Source: Schistocephalus solidus | Lineage: Eukaryota; Platyhelminthes; Cestoda; Diphyllobothriidea; Diphyllobothriidae | Length of the DNA stretch: 64,000 bases | Reading direction: 5' to 3' | NCBI GenBank assembly: GCA_017591395.1 | Contig: WEDG01006429.1 | Span: 37,844-101,843 of the forward strand | Part shown: one piece after another, positions 1 through 11,244 of the stretch | Position numbering within the stretch: the stretch's first letter is position 1 | Layout: each line of letters starts with the position of its first letter | The notes under the pieces: generated by a model | Databases searched by the model: none | What the model was told of the DNA's origin: nothing | Seen by the model: only the letters and a program-made list of their open reading frames with translations | Translations under genes and position numbers: made by a program

Positions 1-422
1 TATTTATTCATACCGAGATTCTATGTTTTATAATGCTGGGAAACTCCGGACCTTTAATATACAATTTTTATTAATTTATTTATATTTATCCGATCACAGC
101 TATCATTTGAAATATCGGACTCGTAAAATAATTTCAGCAACAAATACTGACATAATTGAACAAACTTCCAATAATCTTAAATTCCCGCTTTCCTATTCTT
201 ATCAGAGCTTTGAACTTTTTGACAAAAAAACATTTTCAGAAAAAATTACTACCATTACTTCAATAAACCTTTAGTGTTCTCAATACAATAATTGCATGAT
301 AAATACACGATTAGAGTCAAAGAAAAGAATTTTTTATTTTTCATGTATCAATAAAAGACCACTCAGTGTAACAAATGTCCGTAAACAAACCGATCACCAT
401 TTCAATCAAAAAGCAGTAGCCT
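1..422. other. AT-rich stretch, no gene recognised
   Basis: An 83-codon open frame at 23-274 has low-complexity, AT-driven composition and no motif I recognise. Nothing else is seen before the LTR at 423. Confidence 0.5.
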
Positions 423-821
423 TGTAAAGACGGAATCAAAGTTTCTCAATTTTCTCTAGTAGCTCAGGTTACTAGCAGATTACTAGCGCCAGAAACCGAC
501 ACCGTCGTAACTATCAATCAAGCCCGGAAGTCCATAAAATCTTAACTCTTAACCCTATTGGTTCTTTTCGATCTACAACCTATGATTCACGCATACCCAT
601 TGGTCTATTCTATGTAAACCTATCAAATCGCCTGGAGAACACGACATAAATACCTAGGAGAATTGAAGCTCATCACTTTGAACCGAAGACCGCCCTCTGA
701 CGCTTCTCCAGCCATCGCCTTTCCTTCTCCTACGGACCTCCCGAAGATCTCCCCAGGACAGCAAATCCCCACCAAAGGATCCTTGCAGGACTAAGCCCCC
801 AATAGAATACCAACTCCTAGT
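423..821 (+). repeat. 5' LTR of the Ty3/gypsy element
   Basis: Near-colinear with 2453-2851 over the whole length. Similarity stops at 821, which is either the LTR end or the deletion breakpoint, because coding sequence rather than a primer binding site follows. Confidence 0.8.
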
Positions 822-2430
822 TTCCAAGAGAGACTAGCCGGGTATGAGTTCGAGTGCATATTCCGTCCAGGACGTCAGCACAATAATGCTGATGCTCTCT
901 CTCGGAAGCCCTACCGTCCCCACGGCGAATGTCCATCATGTACAGACATTAACATTGGTACCGTATCACTACAAGACGACCAAAGCCGTATTTGGGCGCA
1001 AGCTCAGCAAGAAGATCCTCATATTGGCCCGATATATCATAGGAAGTTAGTGGCTCTCAACCACTTAGTGCATTTTAACTGAGAGGCCATAGCTATGAGA
1101 CGCGTTGCTTGCATACGGTGTGGGACAAACTCTTTATGGATAATGACGTTTTGTTCTATCGAAATGGTGAACTATACCCAAGACGTATTCTTCTACCCTA
1201 ATCCATGGTAGACGAGGTTCTTAATAGAATCCACACACAGTTGGGGCACGTGGGCATCCATAAGACCGAGTGGGCCCTTAGGCGCCGATACTACTGGCCT
1301 AACTTGAAGCGGTCAGTGTGGAACTTTATTCGGTATTGCACCCTGTGCAATCAGATCAAGTCGCCACGACAGCTGAATAGGGCTGCTCTTCAGCCACTTC
1401 TGACGGGATACCCCAACGAACGTGTGGGTGTTGACTTAGTTGGACCAATACCGTTATCAATTCATGGCAACCGATATATTCTAGTGATGGTTGATTTCTT
1501 TACCAAATGGCTGAAGCGGAACCCCTTCCCAACATGTCGGCTGAAACTGTTGCCCAGGCCATCTTTAACAATTGGGTATGAAGATGGGGCGCACCAGAAC
1601 AGATCCATTCGGATCGAGTGTCCTCGTTTGAAAACGCGGTTCTTCACAGTCTGTGTAAATACTTAAAGGTCAATAAGACGCGCACCACGGCTTACCATCC
1701 GCAAGGTAACGGTCAAGCGGAGTGGACGAATAGGACGCTAGTTGGTTAACTAAAGGCTTTTGTAGATCGTCAGGCTTTCTTCATGTGGGATGATGCGTTG
1801 CCAGCTTGCATGCCCGTATACCGCTCCACGATTCACTCGTCGACACAGCAGACGCCTTTCGCACTCACCTGTGGTCGTGAAATGCGAATACCAGAGGATC
1901 TACAGGTACCTCTTGAGAATAATCAAATGCCGGTAGGTTCTTATGTCGCTGCACTCCGTGAAAAAATGCGTATAGCCACTGAGGAAGCACGGATACACTT
2001 ACAAGGAGCCCAGAGGCACCAAAAGGATCACTATGCCAGGCTGACACATGGGTGTCCATATGATTTTGGTGATGTTGTGTGGCTCAGGGAACATGCGACT
2101 CCCCTGGGATTACCGAGTAAGTTAGTAATGGACTGGTCAGGGCCATATAACGTCACCAGAATGCTCTCTGATACAAACTGCGTCATTCAAGATTGAAATC
2201 GACCTTTCACCTCTGAATTCACGGTTCACTTTAATCGACTTAAACTAGGGGAAAGGCCAACGGAAGATAAACGCAGAGCAGAACACCTAGGCGATGCAGT
2301 GCGTTACGTAGATCATGAGAGGCTCGAGAGGTGGGTTGAAATTCCATCCGAAAGTGGAGAAGAAACCATAATGCCTTGTAACCTTCAAAATTCAAGGGAC
2401 TCAGTACGTTTGCGAGATGACATTGAGTGA
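822..2430 (+). pseudogene. Ty3/gypsy pol remnant: RNase H end, integrase
   Basis: Reading across frames, 840-1080 encodes the C-terminal end of the RNase H region (the frame includes NNADALSRKP and WAQAQQEDPHIGPI). From about 1205 comes the integrase HHCC zinc domain (LGHVGIH, then CTLC). The catalytic core follows with GVDLVGPIP and MVDFFTKW, then TTAYHPQGNGQAEWTNRTL near 1680-1740, which carries the third acidic residue. The tail after 1783 is the integrase C-terminal region. In-frame stops or frameshifts are visible near 1080, at about 1577, 1747 and 2194, so it cannot make a full integrase. The last stop is at 2428-2430, 22 bases before the 3' LTR, a normal Ty3/gypsy layout. Confidence 0.85.
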
Positions 2431-2452
2431 CAACTTTACACAGGAGGGGCAA

Positions 2453-2856
2453 TGTAAATATGGAATAAAAGTTTCTCAATTTTCTCTTGTAGCTCAGATT
2501 ACTAGCAGATTACCAGTGCCAGAAACCGACACCGCCGTAACTACCAATTAAGCTCGGAAGTCCATAAAAACATAACTCTTAACCCTATTGGTTCTTTTCG
2601 ATCTACAATGTTGGATTGACGCATACCCATTGGTCTATTCTATGTTTACCTATCAAATCGTCTGGAGAACATGACATAAATACCGAGGAGAATTGAGGCT
2701 CATCACTTTGGACCGGAGACCGCTCTCTAAAGCTTCCTCCAGCCATTGCCATTCCTTCTCCTACGGACCTCCAAAGATCGCCCTAGGCCAGCCAATCCCC
2801 ACCAAAGGATCCTTGCAGGACCAAGCCCCAAATAGAATACCAACTCCTAGTAAACA
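2453..2856 (+). repeat. 3' LTR of the Ty3/gypsy element
   Basis: Second copy of the 423-821 repeat, starting TGTAAA after a polypurine tract. The end is placed at a CA dinucleotide at 2855-2856, five bases past the end of the shared sequence, on the TG...CA rule. Confidence 0.75.
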
Positions 2857-3340
2857 TATAGTCCATAAACTCTTCACCTTGCCAACTGTCTTGTTCTTAC
2901 TTGGGCGTCCTTTTTGGATTCGTTGCGTATCTAATACGGGCCCATTACATCCCGGCATGGTAAAACTGTACTTTTAAAGGTTCTTTTGAAATATCCTCAA
3001 GGTTATGGATTTTGAACTAGTCGATGTGCACAGCTAAAGATTTCTCGTTCCATGAATGGGCATGAGGTGTGCTTTGATACATTGCTAAATTTCTCTCTAG
3101 ATCACTTGTCATTAATGGATTCTTGAGTGTTAAGCCAAAAAGGAGGGCAAAAGAGAGCAATCGTTCAAAGCGCATTGTTTAAATTCGGTTTGAAATTTCT
3201 TTGTTCAATCTGAAGTATTGCTTGTTACAGGTAATTTCGACCATCTTGATGTTCAATGGTTTCTGCCTTTTGGGCCTCTAAAGTTAAAAAATTTTACTTG
3301 AGGCCTTAGATATCGGCATGTGGGACTATTCACTTTAAGT
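2857..3340. other. No gene recognised
   Basis: AT-rich sequence between the LTR element and the 3' end of the family-A LINE. No motif or repeat partner was found in the window. Confidence 0.5.
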
Positions 3341-3449
3341 AACTTTATTGAGGGAATTAGGCCTTCACCTTTGAGCTCCCTTTTCACAGTTAAAAAGGAC
3401 ACAAGAATAAACGTTAACAGCAATAACTCTGATAAATGAAAATGAAAGT

Positions 3450-5250
3450 TCATCGATATTTGTGGGCCAGGAATAAGCTGCCACTACTGGCACAAGCTTC
3501 ATTATATGTACAATATTTTCTCAGAAAATAAGTATCCAGTTTGCATTTAAATGTTTCAACAGTTTCTGAAAGGACCACCTCAACAAAGAGTCCGTTCCAT
3601 GCACAAAGGACCCTTTGCGAAAAGGCGTTCCGATGGACGTTTGTGTGAACCAATTTCATCTGCAGTTTAAAGGGATGACCCCGCAGATGTTCCGTCTCAG
3701 CCAATTCGAAATTCCGCAAATGCAAGGGCACACTCATGGCCTCTGATAATCCGGTAGGTTTGGATGAGGTCACCATGTAGTTGCATGAAAAAGAGGGGAA
3801 ACAAATCAAGTTTAACTAGTCTGGTTTCGTAAGGCAGATGGCTAAGATGCTTGACCATCTTCATAGCCCTCGCCTGTAGATAATCCTTTTAAACCACGTA
3901 CGCCAGGTCTGGACGGCATATTCCAAGTGAGATCGAACAAATACCCCGTAGGTTTTTCGGAAGAGTTCCTTATCAATCTGCACAAATCCACGTCTGAGCG
4001 CAAATAAGACCTGTGTAGCGCGTTTAGCTGCCTTTAAACACTGTGAAGATGGTTTAAGTGAGGAGTTTATTAGAACACCGAGGTCCTTCTATTCCTCAAC
4101 AATTGAAAGGGGCTGCCCATTGAGAATGTATTGGTAGGAATCATCCTCCTCACTGGTCCTTCTGGTACGCAGTCTTAGGACCACACACTTCCCAAAGTTA
4201 AAATTTAAGAGCCAATGAGCAGACCAGTTGCTAAGACGGTTGAGATCCTCTTGAAGGGCGTGCCTATCGGCATCAGATCTGATGACCCTCCACTATTTAA
4301 CATCATCGACAAACATGACTGCGCTGCAACCCAGATCTTCAACGCAGTCGTTGATATAGACTAAGAAGAGTAATGGCCCTAAGAGGGATCTTTGTGGGAC
4401 ACCACTTAGGACCGGAATAGGTGTAACCTTCGAGGTATCGATGCACATAGTTTTAAATCTTGCTGTTAGAAAATCTGCAATCCTCTTATGCCACTTTCAG
4501 ATACTTTGTAGATTAGACGTTTGTGTAGGACACTGTCAAACGCCTTCTTGAAATCAGCGAAGATGACGTTAACTTTACAAATTTAATCAAAAGCGCGAGT
4601 TCACTGGTCTGTTGAGTGCAATAAACTGGAATGACAAGAGGGATTCGGTCGGAAGCCATGCTGGAGCTCTGAGAGCAATCGGTTTTCCTCAAGGAACTTC
4701 ACGGTAGCCTTCTTAATTATTGATTCCATTATTTTACAGCAAATGGAGCTAAGGCTGACAGGCCAATAATTTTTGACAGTAGATCGAGCCCCAATCTTGT
4801 TTATGGGGTATATATGCTGCCTTCCATTTGGATGGCAGTTTCCCAGATTCAAAGGACGAATTGAATATATGCACTTGTGGTTTGAAGAATTCGCCAGCCA
4901 GTTCTTTCAATAACTTCGCTGGTAAATCGTCCAGACCAGATGACTTGGCTTCTTTGAGATTTTGTAAGTTCTCGTTCCATGAGAGGTTTCGCGAAGAATA
5001 TATATTCAAGCACTGGACCGGCCTCTATAACAGAACTGCTGACGTGGTCAAGCTGAAGTTCAGGTTCTCTAGTGAATACCATGGCAATGAACCGACCCAA
5101 GTGCTTGGCTTTCTCACAATTTTCAACGACTTCAACAATATTCCCATCCATAAGTACAGCGACCAGGTCCTTATGTTTTAATCGACTATTTATATAATGG
5201 AATAAAAATGTTTGGATTATTTTCCACCTGCTGGAAAATTCTTGATTCAT
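3450..5250 (-). pseudogene. Family-A LINE reverse transcriptase, broken
   Basis: On the reverse strand: a linker with LGRFIAMVFTREPEL (about 5090), then KSSGLDDLPAKLLKELA, the finger motif NYWPVSLSSICCKIME, QHGFRPNPSC, GPLLFLVYINDC and the palm motif FVDD (about 4305). NFGKCVVLRLRT, KDLGVLINSSLKPS and the C-terminal LRGHPFKLQMKLVHT...AFSQRVLCAWNGL block (3450-3809) follow. Stops and shifts interrupt it at several places (for instance after FVDDVK). Confidence 0.8.
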
Positions 5251-5797
5251 AGTTCTTCCTTGCCTTATGGCTCATTTTTTGACAGCATTTCTTTGTTGAT
5301 GAAATTCCTCGAGATGTTCTGCTGACCCTCTTTCCCGGAATACCTTCCTTTTTATTTTTCTTCTTTAAATGCCTTTTAAGTTCTATTGTTAACCAGGCAG
5401 GGCGCCTAGTCTACTTTTGCACCTTCACTGGACAAAAGCGTTAAATCAGATCGAGTGAAATCGTCTTAAACGATCGCCAGTCATCCTCTGCATTCCCTTT
5501 GAGTAAACAATTCAATTTCACGGAATCAGTTCTTTCTTCCTCGTGTAAAAATTGGCCTTCCATATATTTTGCTTGCCTTGCGTACTCTTCCGGCACGGAA
5601 AATAAAGGGAGTTATCCCACAGCAGCGTACTATGATCACTCTTACCGAGGGGTGTACTAGAATACACTTCATCAATGTAAGATAAGTCCTAGGTTAATAT
5701 AAGTTCCATGCAATTGGTTCCCTGGTTCTCTTAAAATCTCATCGGTATGTTAACCTTCTGTACCAGAAGTTGGTCGAGAATGAGATCCATTAGCTAG

Positions 5798-6290
5798 TTA
5801 CCGAAGGAAGTTGGCACCATCATCTTTCAGATTTACTCGCTCTATTGCAGGTGCATTGAAATGTCCAGCAATAAGCACCACCTGGTCACCTGCTACTTTT
5901 TTGACCAAATGAAGAAGTGACTCATCGGCTGCACTTGGAATGTTTGGTGGTCTGTTGATCGTCCAGAATTGTAGGCTATGTGAAAAATCATTTTTCAATT
6001 TTATCCAGACAATTGCATATTCAAGGAAGATATTGTGCGCTCGTTCGACTGCCGAGATTCCTGTCCTAACATAAACGACCACTCCACTTCCCTGTCTATT
6101 TTCTCAATCTTTTTGAAAGAACTGGTATCCGTCTATCGAAAACTCACTTTCTACGATTTCGGCTTTGAGCCACGTTTCCGTAATGACAATGACCTCGGGA
6201 GTTCTATCTGAGACTAGTGCCTTGAGTTCGTCTAGTTTCGAAAGGAGACTCTGCGGATTGGTATACAAACATCTCAATTTGGACTAGGTA
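5798..6290 (-). pseudogene. Family-A LINE endonuclease (APE-type)
   Basis: The reverse strand starts with an N-terminal motif (CLYTNPQSLLSKLDELKAL) followed by VIVITETW, the glutamate-containing EN motif. SGVVVYVRTGI and a degenerate GHFNAP (normally GDFN) follow. The reading frame is broken by a stop near 6110 and by later frame changes, so the endonuclease is not functional. Confidence 0.75.
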
Positions 6291-6330
6291 ACTCCTTCAT
6301 ATAGACTTCTGCTCATTTCGTGCGATTAAA

Positions 6331-7129
6331 TGCTCGAGTCTGTCAGTGCTTTCCGAGAAAAACTTATATCCTTCCCGCCCACGCTGAGTTCTGATGAGTG
6401 GTCGTCCACCGATTTCTGGAGCACCTTCGGGCTGTTACACAAGCTCTGTACAGTTGGGTACTTCGTATTTGTAACCTCCATCCTGGCGAGCACCCACTTT
6501 GATGATAAACGGTGTCTGCCACAAGAAAGACCTCTTCATCCCTATTATTTCCCCGTCCTTTATTTGGAGCCATTTTCCCCTTGTTCTGTTCTCCTCTTCA
6601 GTTCTATTCTCAGCATCCTCATTTTGTGCCTTTCCGTGGGTTCGTAATCCGGCTGAAAAACACATACCTGAGTGAGCTACGGAGAGCCATTCTCCGTTCT
6701 ATGAGGCATGAAGCCTGAAAATTATTTTCAAGAATGATTTTAAGAGACCTCGGTGATGATAGTTCATGTGAAACATCCGCTTTCCATAAACGGAATGCTT
6801 TGTGCACAGTAACGCATTTGCCATCTTAAAGAATCGAATATGAGTATTCTCGAAAAAGACTGAGGTTAAGTTCTACTCTTTTCTTTGCAATCAGAGAATT
6901 GGACTCGGGAGCCCATTTAATAACGAGATATCGCTTTCGGTCGAAATTTCTGTTTGGTGACTTTGAGTTTTGATTTGTTGATAGTTGAGTAGTTGGGCCA
7001 GCACAAATATTATTAAGCAGTAAAAATAACTCTTTTTAAACTTAAAATTAATCGAAAGTTCACTGTTAGGGGCAAGAAATATGATAAAAATAAACCATTT
7101 ACTTTTCTTTAAAAATCGGTCCGTGCACC
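6331..7129. other. No firm gene; possible LINE-A leader
   Basis: An open minus-strand frame at 6435-6665 lies directly upstream of the family-A endonuclease and could be its N-terminal leader. The rest (6720-7129) is AT-rich with nothing recognised. Confidence 0.35.
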
Positions 7130-9175
7130 CTTGACCTTGACTGTTGAATATTTTGCTCTTGAAAGCGAAACCTGCCCTATTTTATGGAAGGACTCGCATA
7201 TTCTGGTTATACCCAAACAAGGGTGATCTACGTCATTTGACAAATTTTGGCCAATAAATACACTTTCAGCAGTCTCAAAGATCTTGGAGATCCTGAAAAA
7301 AAATCAAGAGGATGCATCGCCTAACAGACAATAATCTACTTAATGTGGTTAAGCATGGGTGCTTCCAAAAATATCCTGAGACACCTGTCAGCTATCTTTA
7401 TTTCGATTTCACTAAGGCTTTTGTTCATTTTGACCAGAAGCTCCTTCTGGTCATAGGTAACAAGCTTCTGAACTGCATATCCTCCTCTGCATATCCTCTC
7501 TCCTTACTCTCAACGTCAATAACAGACTAGTCTTGACTCTTACCATTCTTACCTGATAAATTCACCCCCATTCTGTAAAACTGTTTTAACTTCAAATTTT
7601 GCTATTTCTGAACTTTGGAAAACAGGTTTTTTTACTTAAAACAAACTATTCATTTCAAACACTGCTTTTTAAGCAAACAAAATAACCAAAGCAAAAGTGG
7701 TTAATGAAAAAAAGATTGTTTTAGGTTGTTTCCTGTGTTCTAAGGATTTGACGGTGCCCAAGCAGTGCCAAATCAATAAACCTATTTTTCCTATTTACTA
7801 TTTTAATACTCGCACACAAAGAGTTGAAATCTCCGATGTCATCTCCAACCCCACGCGTGTGAGGAGTGGAGTTACTCAGGGAAGTGTGCTCGGCCCACTT
7901 CTATTTTGCCTTATTGTCAGCGATATATTTTGATTGATTTCAGTATGGTAGGCCCTTTATGTACGCTGACGATTTAAAAATTGTCTATTGAAATAAACCG
8001 GTTGATCGCAACATCGTGTTTGAGCTCGTAAAAATGGATCTTCAGGCCTTCGCTCAGTGGTGTCGCACATGGCACCTTTCGCTTTCTTGGCAAAAATGCT
8101 CCGTTATGGTTGGTGGCGACATCTATCAACTCCCGCTAAGCATAGAACGGTCACGAAATAAATGTGCCCAGAGTAATAAATGATCTGGACATATTCCATT
8201 CTAGTGGTCATAATCTGTCAGAGCACTGTGCTCTGATTGTCTCGAAAGTACACGGAACTATTGGGTTTATTCTCAGAAAGTTTAAAACCGTCATGGTTAG
8301 CAACAGCCTTTATAAAACGTACGTCAGACCCAGCCTGGAATACTTCTCGTTTCAATTTAGCCTTTTGCGCACTAGTGAACGAAATAAGATAGTATCGGTC
8401 CATCATTTCCTTACTTAAAGAATTTTCTCTTCAGAAAACCGTTACCTGTCCTGCCAAAATCGCTTTTAGCTTACTAACCTCTTCACATTCTGGCTTCGCG
8501 GATTACAGAAAGGACTGTTTGAACTGTTTAAAATTTTAAACAGTTGTACCTTTATACTCCTTACTACTCTGAGGCAGCTCGACCACTTTCGGCAAACCAG
8601 TCATCGAGATGTCTTTTTATTTCTCCCTCTGGCACGCACCGTTAGATATCATCATTTGTTTTCAGTAAACGCTAGAGCAATTTGGAATAAGCTACCAAGA
8701 AGTATCTAAATTAAGAAAAGCTATCATTTGTTTACGAGAGCTGTCACTATTTTTCTACATTGAGAACACCTTTCACGAATTTTAGGTGCTGACTCGGTGG
8801 CATCTCTCTTTCGCTTTGATGGCATTCGCAGAATCTAAACTCTGTGTCAGGCTATAGGCTGAGGGCAATATTGCTGGCTCTGCAGTCCGTAATCAGCTAA
8901 TTTCTCAGGCGACAGCGAGCAACCGTTCGCTGACACACCGTTATCTGGTGCAGAATACTGTATCTATAATACTCATAGGGGGGACGACTACACCATTCAC
9001 CTGTGTCAACCCTACCCCATCACGAACTTGAATCATTTAATAAGCTGCAGACGTTGTTCCCAAAAAACACTAGAAAGAACGATCATGAGTTCTTTTTCAC
9101 TATCAACTCAATCTCTACTGTAAATTCCTTTTGATCTTATCTGAAACTGGCAAAAAGAAAAATAAATAAATAAAG
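7130..9175 (+). mobile_element. LINE (family B), decayed, with 3' tail
   Basis: Plus-strand reverse transcriptase remnant. WKDSHILVIPKQG and LSAVSKILE (7180-7300) are the finger motifs. YLYFDFTKAF (about 7395) is palm motif A. GVTQGSVLGPLLF (about 7875) is the B-region motif, followed by a degenerate palm at MYADDLK (about 7960-7980) and the C-terminal SLYKTYVRPSLEYFSFQFSL block. Many stops and shifts. The 3' end is an A-rich AAATAAATAAATAAA tail at 9158-9175. Related copies lie at 15112-16131 and 62540-63104, both minus strand. A separate repeat interrupts it at 7549-7800. Confidence 0.75.
7549..7800 (+). repeat. Short repeat H inside LINE B
   Basis: About 250 bases that break the LINE-B reading frame between the palm A and B motifs. 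A diverged copy lies at 63504-63780. Shared landmarks are ACAGGTT...TTTACTTAAAACAA, AGCA...CAAAATAA and TTCTAAGGA..TTGACGG. No coding content is recognised, so it may be a short non-autonomous element. Confidence 0.5.
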
Positions 9176-11244
9176 ATCTACAAAAAGAGTGCGCAACTGC
9201 AATCAAAACAACAAAAGATAAACAATGAAAAGCTCAACGAGCGTAACGCAACACAGCCACCAAACACCAATCCGCATAGCACTGAGTAAAGTGCTGCAAC
9301 TCAGCAGGGCGTTAAATAACCCAACAAGAGACTGAACAGGTTGTATAAATAAATGGAAGACTAAATTTTGGCGTGAACCCAGGATGGGGGTTGGAGTGAT
9401 CCATTGTCGGTTAAAATGCTGGTGTCCCCTTCCAATCGCAAACGCAGTCCCCCGTCCACACAGTTATCATCACTCTATATTGTATCCTTGTCCCCCACTC
9501 ACTATCAGCATCACCTTGTCCCGACCTTGCAGTTGTTCCTAGCCTTGCACTCACCACCGGTTATCCAACGGACATGCGAGAATTCCCCTCTCTCTCCATA
9601 TGGGACATTTCTACATATAACGGTCCATTCCTTATTTTGTATTGTGCCCTTTCATAAATTTTTATTCTTCATTTAAGTAGAATCCATTTTCTAAGTTTCT
9701 GTCGTTTCTTCTTATAACCGTTGCGTTTGAGTGATCGGCATGGTGCTAAGAGACCCTGTTCAAAACGCCATCAACTAGAAACGACTGCAGAAGCGCTACT
9801 CGCCTGTGTGTGTGTGCCAACCTCGAAGTCCTCAGCCGCTACATTCATGGCAGTGTTGGGGTGAAGAGGTGCCAACACTTCCACATCCTCCCAACACTTA
9901 CCCATAAAGCACTGAGGACAGTGCTGCAACTCAAAAGTTGGCGAAGTAACGCACCAAGAGACTGTAAAGGTCATTTAAGAGGTTACAAGTCTGACATGGC
10001 GTGAACCAATGATGGGGTTGGAGGGATCAATTGTCGGTGAAAATACCAGTGTCTTCTTCCACTCACAAACGCTGACCCCCATTCCCATGGTTATCATCGC
10101 TGCCTATTGCATCGTTGTCCCCGCTCATTTCCAGCATCCCCTCGTCCCGACCCTGCATTTGCCCTCAGCCTAGCACTCCCCACCTGTTATCCAACTGACA
10201 TGCGAGAATTCCCCTTATTCCATACGGGACATTTTTACATATAACGCTCCATTCCTTATTTTGAATTACGCCCTCTCATACATTTATATTATCCTCATAA
10301 GAAGAATCCCTTTCCTACATTCCTGTCGTTTCTTCTAAGGAACGTTGTGTTTGAGTGACCGGCATGGTGGAAAGAGACCCTGTTCAGTACAATCAACAAC
10401 AAATAACGACTTTAGCTGCAGAACTCGCCCGTGTGTGTGCCAACCTCGAAGTCCTCGGCCACTACATTGATGACAATAAATAAATAAATAAATAAATTGT
10501 ATATTAAAGGCCCAGAGGGCCCCATCACTACAAACTTAGTACCGTGGTTTAAATAAATACAAAGTGGATAATTGCTGCACTATGTGAGCATCCATATGAA
10601 CAGCAGAAATGAGTAGTATGGTAAACATATCCGATTCAAAACGATTTGCCATTTTTAAAACAAAAGTCAACAATATTTGACATATACGGTGAACTGGAAA
10701 AGAAGCAGTAAAAAAAAACTCCTAGGGTTCAATTGGAGGCGGAGTTACGCGAGCCGCCAATTAAAAAAAATATGAGAATAAAATCTGCTTCACTAAAACA
10801 ATAATAGCTTAATGCAATGGGATAGTATTGTGATGTTGCTGACAACGTATGAGTGTTCGGAAAGCTTCTTGTCGGGTGAGAGATGATATAGCAGTCAGAG
10901 CTACTGTTTATAAACACCAGTGGATGTGAGAGAGGACGAACTCATCGTAGACAACATGGTCTGAAACGATGAGGGGACAGTAGAAGTCACGAGATCATCA
11001 TCGAGATACGACCTTGTTGACTGCATAGTCCATCACCAAAGAGGCGAAACCACCAGAACCCGCCTCGATCATCAACAGAACCTGGAGACTATCGTCAGGG
11101 TTGCAAATTCGGAGGAAAGTATCAAGGTTGTCAAGAGTTGGCAATGCTAGTTTAAAAGGAGGGGAAGAAAAAGTGAATGCAAAGATTGACTCTGCAGAGG
11201 ATGATGGAAATATAATTAGAGACCAATATAATATCAAGGGAGCT

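Larger units (their letters stand above)
423..2856 (+). mobile_element. Ty3/gypsy LTR retrotransposon, internally deleted
   Basis: Two copies of a direct repeat of about 399 bases (423-821 and 2453-2851) flank a broken pol 3' part. Both copies open with TGTAAA. The purine-rich run AGGAGGGGCAA sits directly before the right copy, as expected of a polypurine tract. Gag, protease, reverse transcriptase and most of RNase H are absent: the left LTR passes straight into the last residues of RNase H, so an internal deletion removed most of the element. The LTR copies differ at many positions, so the insertion is old. No primer binding site and no clear target-site duplication were seen. Confidence 0.85.
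3341..6330 (-). mobile_element. LINE (family A, CR1/jockey-like), decayed
   Basis: A minus-strand non-LTR element with endonuclease, linker, reverse transcriptase and conserved C-terminal region in order. Its 3' end is near an AATAAAG-like end at 3341-3348, and its 5' limit is uncertain: an open frame at 6435-6665 runs in the same direction and might be the N-terminal leader. Related copies lie at 16610-18600, 58850-59815, 60530-62520, 63105-63345 and 63815-64000. Clade assignment is by motif style only. Confidence 0.8.

Noticed and set aside
9771..9974. Open frames within the 628-base repeat units as small genes
   Set aside because: Frames differ in length and phase between units and show no conserved start or stop.
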